The translations under genes and the position numbers were made by a program. Below, piece by piece: positions 50,727-60,055 of a DNA stretch of 64,000 nt (the stretch's first letter is position 1; each line of letters starts with the position of its first letter). The notes below the pieces were generated by a model that saw nothing but the letters and a program-made list of their open reading frames with translations, was not told the origin of the DNA and did no database searches. The stretch comes from Catellatospora sp. TT07R-123 (lineage in GTDB: Bacteria > Actinomycetota > Actinomycetes > Mycobacteriales > Micromonosporaceae): assembly GCF_018327705.1 (NCBI RefSeq), contig NZ_BNEM01000001.1, positions 372,001-436,000 of the forward strand, given 5' to 3'.

Positions 50727-51922
50727 TGTACATCACCATGCGCCGGGACACCCCGGCTCCGGGACGGCGGGCGCTGGCCGCCGTCCCGGCCAACGTCATC
50801 GCGCTCGGCGCGGTCAGTCTCGTCACCGATGTCTCGTCGGAGATGGTCACGGCCGTGCTGCCGCTCTACCTAGCCCTCACGCTCGGCCTCACCCCGTTGC
50901 AGCTGGGCTTCGTCGACGGGCTGTCCTTCGGGGTCACCGCGCTGCTGCGCCCGGCCGGGGGCCGGCTGGCCGACCGCTGGCGGCACAAGCCCGTGGCCGC
51001 CGCCGGGTACGCGCTGTCGGCCCTGGCGAAGGTCGGCGTGCTCGCCGCCGGGGCGGCGCTCGGGCCGCTGGCCGCCGCCATCGTGGCCGACCGCACCGGC
51101 AAGGGCCTGCGCACCGCACCCCGCGACGCGCTCATCTCGCTGTCGGCTCCGGCGGGGCGCGAGGGGCTGGCGTTCGGCGTGCACCGGGCCATGGACACCG
51201 TCGGCGCCTTCCTCGGCCCGCTGGCCGCGTTCGCCGTCCTCGCCGCGACCGGCGGGGTGTACCGGTCGGTGTTCGCGGTCAGCTTCTGCGTCGCGGCCTT
51301 CGGCCTGGTGCTGCTCGTGCTCTACGTCAGGGACCGCCCGGGTCCCGCCCCGGCGGCGCCGCCCGTGGCGGCGGTCCTGCGGGACCCCTCGCTGCGGCGG
51401 CTGAGCGCGGTCGCGGCCGGGCTCGGCCTGTTCACGCTCAGCGACTTCTTCGTCTACCTGCTGCTCCAGCACTCCGGTGCGGTGCCGCTGCGGTGGTTCC
51501 CGCTCCTGCCGCTCGGCACCGCCGGGGTCTACCTGCTGCTCGCGGTGCCGCTCGGCCGCCTGGCCGACCGCGTCGGGCGGGTGCGGGTCCTGCTGGGCGG
51601 GCATCTCGCCCTGGTCGCGGCCATGCTGCTGCTCGCCGGTACGCCGACCGGGGCGCCCCTGCTGGCGGCCGTGCTGCTGCTGCACGGGCTCTTCTACGCG
51701 GCCACCGACGGGGTGCTGATGGCGCTGGCCGGGCCGCTGCTGCCCGACGCCTCGCGGGCCACCGGGCTGGCGGTGGTCCAGACGGCACAGGCCGCGGCCC
51801 GCTTCGCCTCCTCGCTCGCGGCCGGGGCGCTGTGGGCCGCCTGGGGTGCGCCGACCGCGCTGCTGGTCCTGGCGGCGGGCCTGCTGGCGGCCGTCGCGGC
51901 CGCCGCCCGGGGGCTGCGGTGA
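50726..51922 (+). CDS. MFS transporter
   Basis: 398 residues; the ATG overlaps the stop of the preceding gene (TGATG). Twelve membrane helices. The loop GGRLADRWRHKPVAAAG corresponds to the MFS motif A, and the repeat in the second half is LGRLADRVGRVRVLLGG. Substrate unknown. The next gene begins inside its stop codon (GTGA), so these are coupled and may form a functional pair. Confidence 0.88.
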   Translation: MYITMRRDTPAPGRRALAAVPANVIALGAVSLVTDVSSEMVTAVLPLYLALTLGLTPLQLGFVDGLSFGVTALLRPAGGRLADRWRHKPVAAAGYALSALAKVGVLAAGAALGPLAAAIVADRTGKGLRTAPRDALISLSAPAGREGLAFGVHRAMDTVGAFLGPLAAFAVLAATGGVYRSVFAVSFCVAAFGLVLLVLYVRDRPGPAPAAPPVAAVLRDPSLRRLSAVAAGLGLFTLSDFFVYLLLQHSGAVPLRWFPLLPLGTAGVYLLLAVPLGRLADRVGRVRVLLGGHLALVAAMLLLAGTPTGAPLLAAVLLLHGLFYAATDGVLMALAGPLLPDASRATGLAVVQTAQAAARFASSLAAGALWAAWGAPTALLVLAAGLLAAVAAAARGLR

Positions 51923-52863
51923 GGCGGGCGTGGATCGCCCTGGCGGCCGCGCTGGTGCTGGGCACGGCGGCGACGGTCTACGTGTCGCACACCGCCACGC
52001 CGCCAGTGGTCACACCGTCGGCATCCCTGCGTGACGGGCAGCTCTACTTCCGCGACGGCGGCGGCCAGGTCGCCTCGGTGCCCGCGACCGATCCGGCCGG
52101 GCCGCGGCGGCTGCTGGGGCTGCGGTGCGACCGCTTCGCGGCCGCCGGGCCGACCGCGGTCTGCCTGGCCGCCGACGTCACGAACGGCCTGCCGACGACC
52201 ACCGCGGTGATCCTCGACCGGGACCTGCACGAGACCAGGCGGCTGCGGCTGGCCGGGATCCCCAGCCGCGCCAGGGTCTCGCGCAGCGGCCGGATGGTGT
52301 CCTGGACCGTCTTCGTCACCGGGGACTCCTACAGCCAGGGCGGATTCTCGACCTGGACCGGCATCCTCGACACCCGGACCGGCTACGCCGTGACGAACAT
52401 CGAGAACATTCACCTGTACCTCGACGGCAGGCGCCACTACGCGGCCGACGTGAACTACTGGGGCGTCACGTTCGCCGACGACGACACCACCTTCTACGCC
52501 ACGGTCTCGACGCGGGGCACGACCTATCTCGTACGCGGGGACTACGCGCGCTGGGAGGCGCGGACGGTGCTCGCCGGGGTGGAATGCCCGTCGCTGTCAC
52601 CGGACGGGACCCGCGTCGCCTACAAGAAACGGGCCGCCGGGCGGGTTCCGTGGCGGCTGGCCGTGCTGGACCTGCGTACGCTGCGCCCGGTGGACCTCGC
52701 CGAACCGGCAGGGGTCGACGACCAGGCGGTCTGGCTCGACGACCGGACGGTCGCGTACGCCCGCGACGGCGACGTCTACGCGCTGGCCGCCGACGGCACC
52801 GGCACACCCCGCGCGCTCGTCCGGGACGCGTCCTCCCCCACCCCGCCACTGGCACCGCACTGA
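51919..52863 (+). CDS. TolB-like beta-propeller protein with N-terminal anchor
   Basis: 314 residues from GTG. One N-terminal hydrophobic segment (residues 4-24), then repeated strand blocks ending CPSLSPDGTRVAYKKR, VAYARDGDVYALAADG and similar, as in WD40/TolB propellers. Probably outside the membrane. It always follows the MFS gene by translational coupling here. Function unknown; it may bind a ligand for the transporter. Confidence 0.75.
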   Translation: MRRAWIALAAALVLGTAATVYVSHTATPPVVTPSASLRDGQLYFRDGGGQVASVPATDPAGPRRLLGLRCDRFAAAGPTAVCLAADVTNGLPTTTAVILDRDLHETRRLRLAGIPSRARVSRSGRMVSWTVFVTGDSYSQGGFSTWTGILDTRTGYAVTNIENIHLYLDGRRHYAADVNYWGVTFADDDTTFYATVSTRGTTYLVRGDYARWEARTVLAGVECPSLSPDGTRVAYKKRAAGRVPWRLAVLDLRTLRPVDLAEPAGVDDQAVWLDDRTVAYARDGDVYALAADGTGTPRALVRDASSPTPPLAPH

Positions 52864-52938
52864 TGTGCCTATGTCGATACGATACGCGCGAGCACAGCGC
52901 CGGCGGCGATCGCCGACGAGGTGCCCGAGCGCTGATGG

Positions 52939-52974
52939 CCGCAGCCCGGACGTCGGGTGACGTCCGGGCTGCGG
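52939..52974. terminator. bidirectional terminator, perfect 16-bp stem
   Basis: CCGCAGCCCGGACGTC and its complement around a GGGT loop, between the convergent TolB-like and GH6 genes. Confidence 0.85.
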
Positions 52975-52980
52975 AGCGGG

Positions 52981-54417
52981 TCAGCTGCAGGTGGCGCCGT
53001 TGAGCTTGAAGGCGGTCGGGTTGGTGTTGGTGCCGCTGAAGGTGGCCTGGAACCCGAACGACGTGCTGGCGTTGGTCGCCAGCGAGCCGTTGTGGCCTGC
53101 GTTCTTGGCCGTGACCGCGGTGCCGCTCTGGGTCAGCACGGTGTTCCAGGCGCTGGTGATCTGCTGGTTTCCGGCATAGGTCCAGGTCACGGTCCAGGCG
53201 GTGACGGCCGGGCCGCGGTTGGTCAGGGTGACCGTGGCGGTGAAGCCGTTGTTCCACTGGCTGTCCACCCGGTACGCCACCGTGCAGGCCCCAGGCGGGG
53301 TGCTCGCCGACGGGGACGGGGAGGCCGACGGTGACGCCGACGGCGACGGCGACGCCGACCGCGAGGGTGACGGGGACGGCGAGGCCGACCGCGAGGCTGA
53401 CGGCGACACCGGCGGGCTCGGCGGCGGGCTGGTCACCACGCCGTTCTGGGCCAGCGAGTAGGCCAGGTCCGGCACGAACGTGCCCGCCGCGGCGGCGCAG
53501 CCGTCGGCCTCACCCGGCGGCTTGATCCACAGGAACGCGTCGACGGTCGCCTCGTTGGTGGCGGTGGTCGGGGCGGCGCCGGTGCCGCGCCCGGCCGGGT
53601 CGCACCATTCGCTGCCCAGGGGTCCCTTGCCGTTGCGGCTGACGTCGACGACCTGGTGCAGGTTCCCGTTGCCCAGCGCGTTGAGCACGTTGCGGCCGAA
53701 GGTCACCTCGTCGGCCGTCCAGCGGAAGTTGGACACGTTCGAGAAGAACCCGGCGGCGTTGGCGACGCCTGCCGCCTGTAGCCGCGACGCGGTGTCGCCG
53801 GCGCTGTTCCAGGCGGAGTGCCCGGCGTCGAGGTACACCTTGACGCTCGGGTTGACCTGCTTGAGCTTGCCGACCGCGTAGCTGAGCGCCGAGTTGCGGT
53901 CCGCCTTCTCCGTGGCCGACAGGCACGTCTGCAACGCCAGGGAGTCGGGTTCGAGCAGGACCACCGCGGTGCGGGTGCCCAGACCGGCGGCGAAGGCGTC
54001 GGCCCAGGTCCGGTACGCGGTGTAGTCGGGTGCGCCGCCGGCGCTGGCGCCGCCGCAGTCGCGGTTGGGGATCATGTACGCCACCAGCACCGGGATCTGG
54101 TTCACGGTGTTGGCCGCACCGACGTAGGAGCTCACCTGCGACTGGATCGTGCTCGGGTTGTACGACGCGAACCACCGCGCCTGCGGCTGGCTGCCGATGC
54201 GCTGGCTGATCAGCGAGGCCCGCGAGTCGTTGGGGTTCGCGGCCAGCCACTGGTTCACGGCCGAGGTGGGATCGCGGTAGAAGCTGCCGGACAGGGTGCC
54301 GGCCGAGGCCTCACCCGCGCCGAGCAGCAGCCCGGCCGTGGCGGCGGCCACGACGGACACCGCGCTGACCGCGGCGGCGAGCAGCTTGCGGCGGGGCGAT
54401 GAGAGATCGGGTTTCAA
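52981..54417 (-). CDS. secreted GH6 cellulase with CBM2
   Basis: 478 residues, TTG start with GGAG 5 bases upstream (no ATG or GTG fits). Signal peptide 1-39. GH6 domain about 40-325: AYMIPNRDCGG carries the catalytic-acid Asp120, VVLLEPDSL is the second Asp motif (Asp157), KVYLDAGHSAW and WIKPPGEADG follow. Linker 329-376 is only Ser, Pro, Ala, Arg, Thr. CBM2 from 377 (ACTVAYR ... GATCS) with conserved Trp. Cuts cellulose beta-1,4-bonds. Most likely an endoglucanase by loop lengths; a cellobiohydrolase cannot be excluded. Confidence 0.93.
   Translation of the reverse strand: MKPDLSSPRRKLLAAAVSAVSVVAAATAGLLLGAGEASAGTLSGSFYRDPTSAVNQWLAANPNDSRASLISQRIGSQPQARWFASYNPSTIQSQVSSYVGAANTVNQIPVLVAYMIPNRDCGGASAGGAPDYTAYRTWADAFAAGLGTRTAVVLLEPDSLALQTCLSATEKADRNSALSYAVGKLKQVNPSVKVYLDAGHSAWNSAGDTASRLQAAGVANAAGFFSNVSNFRWTADEVTFGRNVLNALGNGNLHQVVDVSRNGKGPLGSEWCDPAGRGTGAAPTTATNEATVDAFLWIKPPGEADGCAAAAGTFVPDLAYSLAQNGVVTSPPPSPPVSPSASRSASPSPSPSRSASPSPSASPSASPSPSASTPPGACTVAYRVDSQWNNGFTATVTLTNRGPAVTAWTVTWTYAGNQQITSAWNTVLTQSGTAVTAKNAGHNGSLATNASTSFGFQATFSGTNTNPTAFKLNGATCS
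53290..53433 (-). repeat. Ser/Pro-rich linker repeat of the GH6 enzyme
   Basis: On the plus strand the segment reads as repeated GACGGCGACGCCGACC-like units, coding for (SPSAS/SRSAS/SPS) repeats between the catalytic domain and CBM2. Such repeats change length by slippage. Confidence 0.7.
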
Positions 54418-54616
54418 CGCATCTCCTGGGAATCTGGGCGTGGAGAATCGAGTGCTGCCCGGATCTGTCCGCTACAGACGCATGCCGTCATGAGGCGGCC
54501 GTCGATGGTGGATCTGCCCTCACCCGCGACGCCGCCTACCCGGCTCCACGGACATCATTCCCGCCGGATTTGTACAGCGTCAACAGCCACCCACATGCCG
54601 GACCGGACCCGGCGCC

Positions 54617-55183
54617 TCAGGAGTCTGCGGCGGACGTCGGCTTCAGGCGCTTGCGCTCGACGATGCTCGTCGCCGTCACCACGCTCAGCGGCGGCACGTC
54701 CTTCGCCACCACGGCACCCGCACCGACGACCGAGCCCCGGCCGATCGTCACGCCGGGGGTGACCGTGACCGCCGCGCCGATCCATACGTCGTCCTCGATG
54801 ACGATGGGTGCGTGCGTGATGAAGTCGAAGCGCTCGTCGACCTCGACCGGGTGCCCGGCCGTGCTCAGCGTCACCCGGGGGCCGATCAGGACGCGGTCGC
54901 CGATGGTGATGCCGCCGTAGTCGAGGAAGAAGCATCCCTGATTGATGAACACCCGCTCCCCGAACGACGCCCCGAGCCCGTAGTCGCAGTAGAACGGGGG
55001 CAGGATGGACAGCGAGTCCGGCACGGGCCGGCCGAAGATCTCGGTCAGCACCGCCCGGCGCGCGTCCAGGTCCTCGAACGGCAGCGCGTTCAGGCGCGCG
55101 GTCAGGCCCATGACGAGCTGCACGCGCTGCGCGAAGGCGCGCGACTCAGGTGTCCTGGTCCGCAGGCGTTGCTCGTTGCGCAT
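54617..55183 (-). CDS. maltose/galactoside O-acetyltransferase-like (LbH) enzyme
   Basis: 188 residues from the ATG at 55183. N-terminal helical part (LNALPFEDLDARRAVLTEIFG), then left-handed beta-helix hexapeptides: FINQGCFFLDYGGITIGDRVLIGPRVTLSTAGHP with the catalytic His, and VWIGAAVTVTPGVTIGRGSVVGAGAVVAKD. Transfers acetyl from acetyl-CoA to a sugar hydroxyl; substrate not determined. Upstream lies the rhomboid-like gene in the opposite direction. Confidence 0.9.
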   Translation of the reverse strand: MRNEQRLRTRTPESRAFAQRVQLVMGLTARLNALPFEDLDARRAVLTEIFGRPVPDSLSILPPFYCDYGLGASFGERVFINQGCFFLDYGGITIGDRVLIGPRVTLSTAGHPVEVDERFDFITHAPIVIEDDVWIGAAVTVTPGVTIGRGSVVGAGAVVAKDVPPLSVVTATSIVERKRLKPTSAADS

Positions 55184-55271
55184 CGGGCGATTCTGGCACG
55201 GCCGCCGCGGCCCCGTTGCCCGCCCACGATCGGGGCAGGCGCCCGCCGCCGCGCGCCCATAGGATGCCCGC

Positions 55272-55961
55272 ATGCGGCCCATCCCCCGTGCCACCGCGGT
55301 CGTGTTCGCGCTGACCGCCGTGCCGAGCCTGCTGCAGTTCGCCTACCCGGCCCTGGAGACCGGCTTGCGGCGCGACCCCGCCCTGATCGCCGACGGCCAG
55401 CTCTGGCGGTTGGTCACCTCCTCGCTCGTCCAGGACAGCGGGGTGCCCGGCACCGTCAGCAACCTCGGGTTCCTGCTCGTGCTCGGCTGGCTGGCCGAAC
55501 GCGCCGTGGGCAGCGGCCGTTGGCTGCTGTTCTTCGCCGGCGGGGTCGCCCTCGGCCAGGTCGGCGGGCTGCTGTTCGGCATCGTCGGCGCGGGCAGCTC
55601 CATCGGGCTGTGCGGTCTGGCCGGCGGCACGGCGGTGGCCGCGTGGCACGGCCGCGACCCGCTGCCCGCCGCGGTCGGCTCGCTGTACGCGCTGCTGGTC
55701 GCCGCGTCGGCCGTTGCCGGCCCGTGGCCCTACGCGGCGGCCGCGGTGCTGGCCGGGCTGCTCATCAGTCTGCGCGACCGGGTGCCCAGGTGGACGTACG
55801 GCCTGGTGGCCCTGCTGCTGGGCACCGGTTTGGCGCTGGCCGCGGACCTGCACGGCACAGCGCTGCTGGGCGGGCTCGCCGCGGGCGGCCTCGCCTACCG
55901 CACGCGACCGCGGGCAGGTGACACCGCACCCGAAGCGGCCCGGCCGAGCGCTGCCGGTTGA
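55272..55961 (+). CDS. rhomboid-like intramembrane protein
   Basis: 229 residues, about six helices. QLWRLVTSSLVQ is the WR motif of loop 1. The catalytic Ser candidate is Ser110 in GSSIGLCGLAGG (usual GxSGxxxGLxG, here GxSI), and the partner His candidate is His194 in DLHGTALLGG. The replaced Gly makes activity uncertain. It would cut membrane proteins. It stands alone between the acetyltransferase and glpD. Confidence 0.8.
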   Translation: MRPIPRATAVVFALTAVPSLLQFAYPALETGLRRDPALIADGQLWRLVTSSLVQDSGVPGTVSNLGFLLVLGWLAERAVGSGRWLLFFAGGVALGQVGGLLFGIVGAGSSIGLCGLAGGTAVAAWHGRDPLPAAVGSLYALLVAASAVAGPWPYAAAAVLAGLLISLRDRVPRWTYGLVALLLGTGLALAADLHGTALLGGLAAGGLAYRTRPRAGDTAPEAARPSAAG

Positions 55962-56016
55962 AAGGCGGTGGCGCGGTCCGGTGACCGCGCACCCGGCGCG
56001 GGCCGAGCCCGTCCGG

Positions 56017-57723
56017 TCACACTCTGGCGGCCGGCCGCAGGCCCTCGCGCGCGGACACGGCCGACTCGTCGTCGAGCTGCTCGGATGCGGCGTGCTCCGC
56101 CTCGATGTGCCGCAGGTACTCCTCGACCTCGCGGTCGATCCGGTCGCCGTCCCAGCCCAGGACCTCGGCCATGATCTCGGCTGCCGGCCGCGCCGCCGCC
56201 GTCCCCCGGTCGCGGGTGTGCAGGCTGATCCGGGTGCGGCGGGTCAGCACGTCGTCGAGCCGCCGCGCTCCCTCGTGGGAGGCCGCGTAGTGGATCTCCG
56301 CGCGGAGGTGCCGCTCGGCGCCTTCCAGCGGCCGGGCGAGGCCGGGGTCCGCGCGGAGCAGCGACAGCACCTCGTCCACGAGCCCGCCGTGGCGGCTCAG
56401 CAGGTGGGAGAGCAGGCGCGGGTGGAGGCCGTAGGCGGCGGCGAGTTCGCGGCGCCGGTTGCGCAGCGCGGTGAAACCGTCCGCGCCGACGAGCGGCACC
56501 TGGTCGGTGCACGAGCGCGCCCCCACCGCCATGGCCCGCGCGGCGGCGTCGACGGCGTCGGCGGCCATGACCCGGTACGTGGTGAACTTGCCCCCGGCCA
56601 CGGTGACGAGCCCGGGTGCCGGGCTGGCCACGGCGTGTTCGCGCGACAGCTTGGCGGTCGCCTTCGATCCCCGGCTGATCAGGGGACGGAGTCCCGCGTA
56701 CACCGCCTGGACGTCGTCGCGCGTCAGCGGGTCCAGCAGCACCTTGTTCACCTCGCGGAGCAGGTAGTCGATGTCGCCGCCGGTGGCGACGGTCCGGCTC
56801 GGGTCGAGGTGCCAGTCGGTGTCGGTGGTTCCGATGATCCAGTGGTGCTCCCACGGGATGACGAAGAGCACGCTGCTGGCGGTCCGCAGGATCAGGCCGG
56901 TCGACAGCCGGAGCCGGTCTTCGGGCACCACCAGGTGGACGCCTTTGGACGCGCGCACCGTGAACTCCTCGGGGGCGTCCGTCATGCGGTTGACGTCGTC
57001 GGTCCATACCCCGGTCGCGTTGACGACCTGCCGGGCCCGGACGTCGAGGAAGCGGTCGTGCTCGGTGTCGTGCAGGCGGGCGCCGACGACCCGGTCGCCG
57101 TCGCGGAGCAGGTCGACGGCTCGGACGCGGTTCGCCGCCAGCGCGCCGTGGGCGACCGCGGTGCGGACGAGGAACATGGTGTACCGGGCGTCGTCGACCT
57201 GGGCGTCGTGGTACTGGATGGCCCCGGTCAGGGCGTCGGGGCGCAGCGACGGACAGGCGCGCAGCGCCTCGCGGCGGCTCAGGTGCCGGTGGCGCGGCAT
57301 GCTCCGGCCGGGTTCGCCGGAGGAGCCCATCGAGTCGTAGAGCATCAGCCCGGCACCGGCGTAGACGCGTTCCCAGCCGCGGTGCGCGAGGGGGTACAGG
57401 AACGGCACGGGTTGCACCAGATGCGGGGCGAGGCGCCGCATCAGCAGGCTCCGTTCGCGCAGCGCCTCCCGGACGAGCCCGAAGTCGAGCATCTCCAGGT
57501 AGCGCAGTCCGCCGTGGATGAGCTTGCTGGAGTTGCCGGACGTGCCGCCGGCCCAGTCACGTGCCTCGACGAGGCCGACCCGCAGACCCCGGGTCGCGGC
57601 GTCCAGCGCCGCGCCGGCGCCGACGACTCCCCCGCCGATGACGAGGATGTCGAGGTCGTCGCGTTCCGCCAGCGCCGCCACCGCCGCGTCGCGGTCGTGC
57701 GGTGACAGTCTCCCGGTGCGCAT
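56017..57723 (-). CDS. glpD: aerobic glycerol-3-phosphate dehydrogenase
   Basis: 568 residues, ATG after GGGAGAAG. FAD motif ILVIGGGVVGAG, then GTSGNSSKLIHGGLRYLE, GASKGVHLVVP-like RASKGVHLVVPEDR and AGGKFTTYRVMA, the C-terminal DAO domain, and a further 120-residue helical domain. Oxidises sn-glycerol-3-phosphate to dihydroxyacetone phosphate at the membrane and passes electrons to quinone. It is the last gene of the minus-strand GH42/ABC cluster, separated from the binding-protein gene by a strong hairpin, so its level may be lower than the rest. Confidence 0.93.
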   Translation of the reverse strand: MRTGRLSPHDRDAAVAALAERDDLDILVIGGGVVGAGAALDAATRGLRVGLVEARDWAGGTSGNSSKLIHGGLRYLEMLDFGLVREALRERSLLMRRLAPHLVQPVPFLYPLAHRGWERVYAGAGLMLYDSMGSSGEPGRSMPRHRHLSRREALRACPSLRPDALTGAIQYHDAQVDDARYTMFLVRTAVAHGALAANRVRAVDLLRDGDRVVGARLHDTEHDRFLDVRARQVVNATGVWTDDVNRMTDAPEEFTVRASKGVHLVVPEDRLRLSTGLILRTASSVLFVIPWEHHWIIGTTDTDWHLDPSRTVATGGDIDYLLREVNKVLLDPLTRDDVQAVYAGLRPLISRGSKATAKLSREHAVASPAPGLVTVAGGKFTTYRVMAADAVDAAARAMAVGARSCTDQVPLVGADGFTALRNRRRELAAAYGLHPRLLSHLLSRHGGLVDEVLSLLRADPGLARPLEGAERHLRAEIHYAASHEGARRLDDVLTRRTRISLHTRDRGTAAARPAAEIMAEVLGWDGDRIDREVEEYLRHIEAEHAASEQLDDESAVSAREGLRPAARV

Positions 57724-57748
57724 CAGTCTTCTCCCTGAGGTGGGCCGG

Positions 57749-57780
57749 GCGCGCCGCGGGCTGGAGTGCCCGCGGCGCGC
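57749..57780 (-). terminator. hairpin between binding-protein gene and glpD
   Basis: Perfect 13-bp stem GCGCGCCGCGGGC / GCCCGCGGCGCGC with loop TGGAGT. Lies 16 bases past the binding-protein stop and 25 bases before the glpD start. Could terminate, or protect the upstream part of the transcript so that the binding protein is made in excess. Confidence 0.7.
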
Positions 57781-57796
57781 GGTCGGGACGGCGGGG

Positions 57797-59119
57797 TCAG
57801 CCGTTGACGGGGATGGACTGGGACTTCATGGCATCGATGGTGGACGCCTGGGCGGCCTTCAGCGCGTCGCCGAGGGTGCCCTTGCCCGAAGCCGAGGCCT
57901 TGAATCCGTCCGCGGCGTCGGCGTAGGTCTTGGTCATGATCGGGCCCCACACGAAGTCGGGCGAGACCTGCGCGGAGGCGGCGGCGAACACCTCGTAGAT
58001 GCGCTGACCGCCGTAGAAGTCGACGCCTGCGGTCAGGGCCGGCAGCGTCGCGCCGGTCTTGGTCGCGGGGTAGAGGTTCGCCTTCTGGTTGAGCAGGGTC
58101 AGCGCCTCCTCCGAGGTGTTGAGCCACAGCGCGAACTGCGCCGCCTCGTACGGGTGCTTCGAGCTCTTGAAGACCGCCGTCGACGACCCGCCCCAGTTTC
58201 CGGCGGCCTTGTCACCGGCGTTCCACTGCGGCATCGGGGCGACGGCCCACTTGCCCGCCGTGGCGGGCGCGCCGCTGGCGATCGAGTTGGCGCCCCACAC
58301 CGCCGAGACCCAGGTCCACGACTTGCCGGTGTTGTAGGCGTTGTCCCACTCGGTCGTCCACGGCGGAACGGTGGAGACGAGCTTGCGGCCGATCAGGTCC
58401 TGCCAGTAGTCGGCGACCTTGGTGGTGGCGGGGTCGGCCAGGTTGACCGTCCACCGCGACCCGTCGTTGCTGAACCAGCGGCCGCCCGCCTGCCAGGCCA
58501 GGCCCGCGAACTGGTTGACGTCGCTCTGTGAGAAGTTGGTGATGTAACCGCCGGCGGCCTTGACCTTCTCGGCGGCCTGCGCGTACTCGGCCCACGTGGT
58601 GGGGATGGCGATGCCGTTCTTCTCGAACAGGTCGGCCCGGTAGAACATGGCCATCGGTCCGGCGTCCTGGGGGACGGCGAACACGGTGTCCTTCTCGCCG
58701 AAGGTCACCTGGCCCCAGGTCCAGTCGACGAACTTGTCGCGCGCGTCGGTGACGATGCCGCAGGAGGCGAGGTTCGTCAGGCCGTCCTGCACGCGGAAGC
58801 TCGGCAGGGTGTCGTATTCGATCTGGCCGAGGTCGGGGGCGTTGCCGGCCTTGAGCTGGTTGAACAGGTTCTGGTAGGTGCCGCCGTTGCCGCTGGGGCC
58901 GGTCTGCACCTTCACCTGGATGTTCGGGTTCTTCGCGTTCCAGACCTTCACCACATCCTCGATGTTGGGGATCCAGGACGTGTAGGTGAGCTCGACCTTG
59001 CCGGTCGAGGGTGCGCATGCGGTCGCGGACGGTTCGTCGGCTGCGCCGGAGGAGCAGGCGGCAACCAGCATCACTGATGCCAGCGTGATCAAACCGATCG
59101 ATCGACGTTGATGCTTCAC
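57797..59119 (-). CDS. extracellular solute-binding lipoprotein
   Basis: 440 residues from GTG (AGAGAGG upstream). Lipobox VAAC at residues about 18-21. CUT1-type sugar-binding protein: ELTYTSWIPNIEDVVKVWNAKNP, LGQIEYDTLPSF and many Trp/Tyr at the ligand cleft. Two further Cys (TACAP, LASCGI) may form a disulfide. It feeds the two permeases encoded just upstream in the operon. Unusually it is last among the transport genes. Confidence 0.92.
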   Translation of the reverse strand: MKHQRRSIGLITLASVMLVAACSSGAADEPSATACAPSTGKVELTYTSWIPNIEDVVKVWNAKNPNIQVKVQTGPSGNGGTYQNLFNQLKAGNAPDLGQIEYDTLPSFRVQDGLTNLASCGIVTDARDKFVDWTWGQVTFGEKDTVFAVPQDAGPMAMFYRADLFEKNGIAIPTTWAEYAQAAEKVKAAGGYITNFSQSDVNQFAGLAWQAGGRWFSNDGSRWTVNLADPATTKVADYWQDLIGRKLVSTVPPWTTEWDNAYNTGKSWTWVSAVWGANSIASGAPATAGKWAVAPMPQWNAGDKAAGNWGGSSTAVFKSSKHPYEAAQFALWLNTSEEALTLLNQKANLYPATKTGATLPALTAGVDFYGGQRIYEVFAAASAQVSPDFVWGPIMTKTYADAADGFKASASGKGTLGDALKAAQASTIDAMKSQSIPVNG

Positions 59120-59164
59120 GGGGTACCTCTCTTAATGACGGGACGGAAGGTGCAGGTGTGGGTG

Positions 59165-60055
59165 TTACTTGACCGCACCGGCGGCGAGGCCGTTGCGCCA
59201 GAACCGCTGGAGCAGCAGGAACGCGACCACCAGCGGTGTGATGGACATGAGGGCGCCGACGAGCACCAGGCCGCGCAACTGGGGCACGGCGCTCACCTGC
59301 GTGTTCCAGGTGTAGAGACCGAGCGTGACCGGGAACAGGCGCTCGTCGCCGAGCATGATCAACGGCAGCAGGAAGCTGTTCCAGACGGCGACGAAGTGGA
59401 ACAGGAAGATCGTCACCAGGCCGGGGAACATCAGCCGGGCCGAGACCTCGAAGAACGTGCGCACCTCGCCGGAGCCGTCGATGCGCGCGGCTTCGAGCAG
59501 GTCCTCCGGCACGCTGGCGCGGGCGTAGATCTGCGCCAGATAGACCCCGAACGGGTTGACCAGGCTCGGCAGGAACACCGACCAGAAGGTGTTGGTCGCA
59601 CCGACGTAGCTGAAGATGAGGAACAGGGGCAGCGCCAGCGCGGTGGCCGGCACGAGCACGCCGCCCAGGACCACGTTGAACAGCGTGTCCCGGCCCGGGA
59701 ACCGGTACCTGGCCAGCGCGTACCCGCACATCGCGGCCAGCAGCGTGCCGATCAGGGCGGCGCCGCCGGTGTAGGCGATGCTGTTGGCGGTCCAGCGCAG
59801 GAACACGCCGTCGCGGTAGGTCACCAGCTCACGGAGGTTGTCCCACAGCGCGAAGTCGCCGAACCACAGCGGGTCGGTGCCGGTGAACTGGGCGCGGGTC
59901 TTCGTCGCCGCGACCACCAGCCACCAGATGGGGACGAGGGTGTACAGCGCGCAGACGGCCATGACCAGCATCGCGGCGGAGCGGGTCAGGACGCTCGCGC
60001 GGTCGGCGCCGCCGGTGGCGGACCGGCGCCGGGACGGGGCGGGCAGCAGGCTCAA
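59165..60055 (-). CDS. sugar ABC transporter permease (MalG type)
   Basis: 296 residues; TTG start at 60055 overlapping the upstream stop (TTGA). Six helices and the EAA loop LLEAARIDGSGEVRTFFEVSARLMFP. An alternative GTG about 25 codons later is possible. Pairs with the MalF-type permease; no ATPase in the cluster. Confidence 0.9.
   Translation of the reverse strand: MSLLPAPSRRRSATGGADRASVLTRSAAMLVMAVCALYTLVPIWWLVVAATKTRAQFTGTDPLWFGDFALWDNLRELVTYRDGVFLRWTANSIAYTGGAALIGTLLAAMCGYALARYRFPGRDTLFNVVLGGVLVPATALALPLFLIFSYVGATNTFWSVFLPSLVNPFGVYLAQIYARASVPEDLLEAARIDGSGEVRTFFEVSARLMFPGLVTIFLFHFVAVWNSFLLPLIMLGDERLFPVTLGLYTWNTQVSAVPQLRGLVLVGALMSITPLVVAFLLLQRFWRNGLAAGAVK

Noticed and set aside
53290..53433. 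Possible CRISPR-like or satellite repeat
   Set aside because: It is the in-frame Ser/Pro linker of the GH6 enzyme; units are short and coding.
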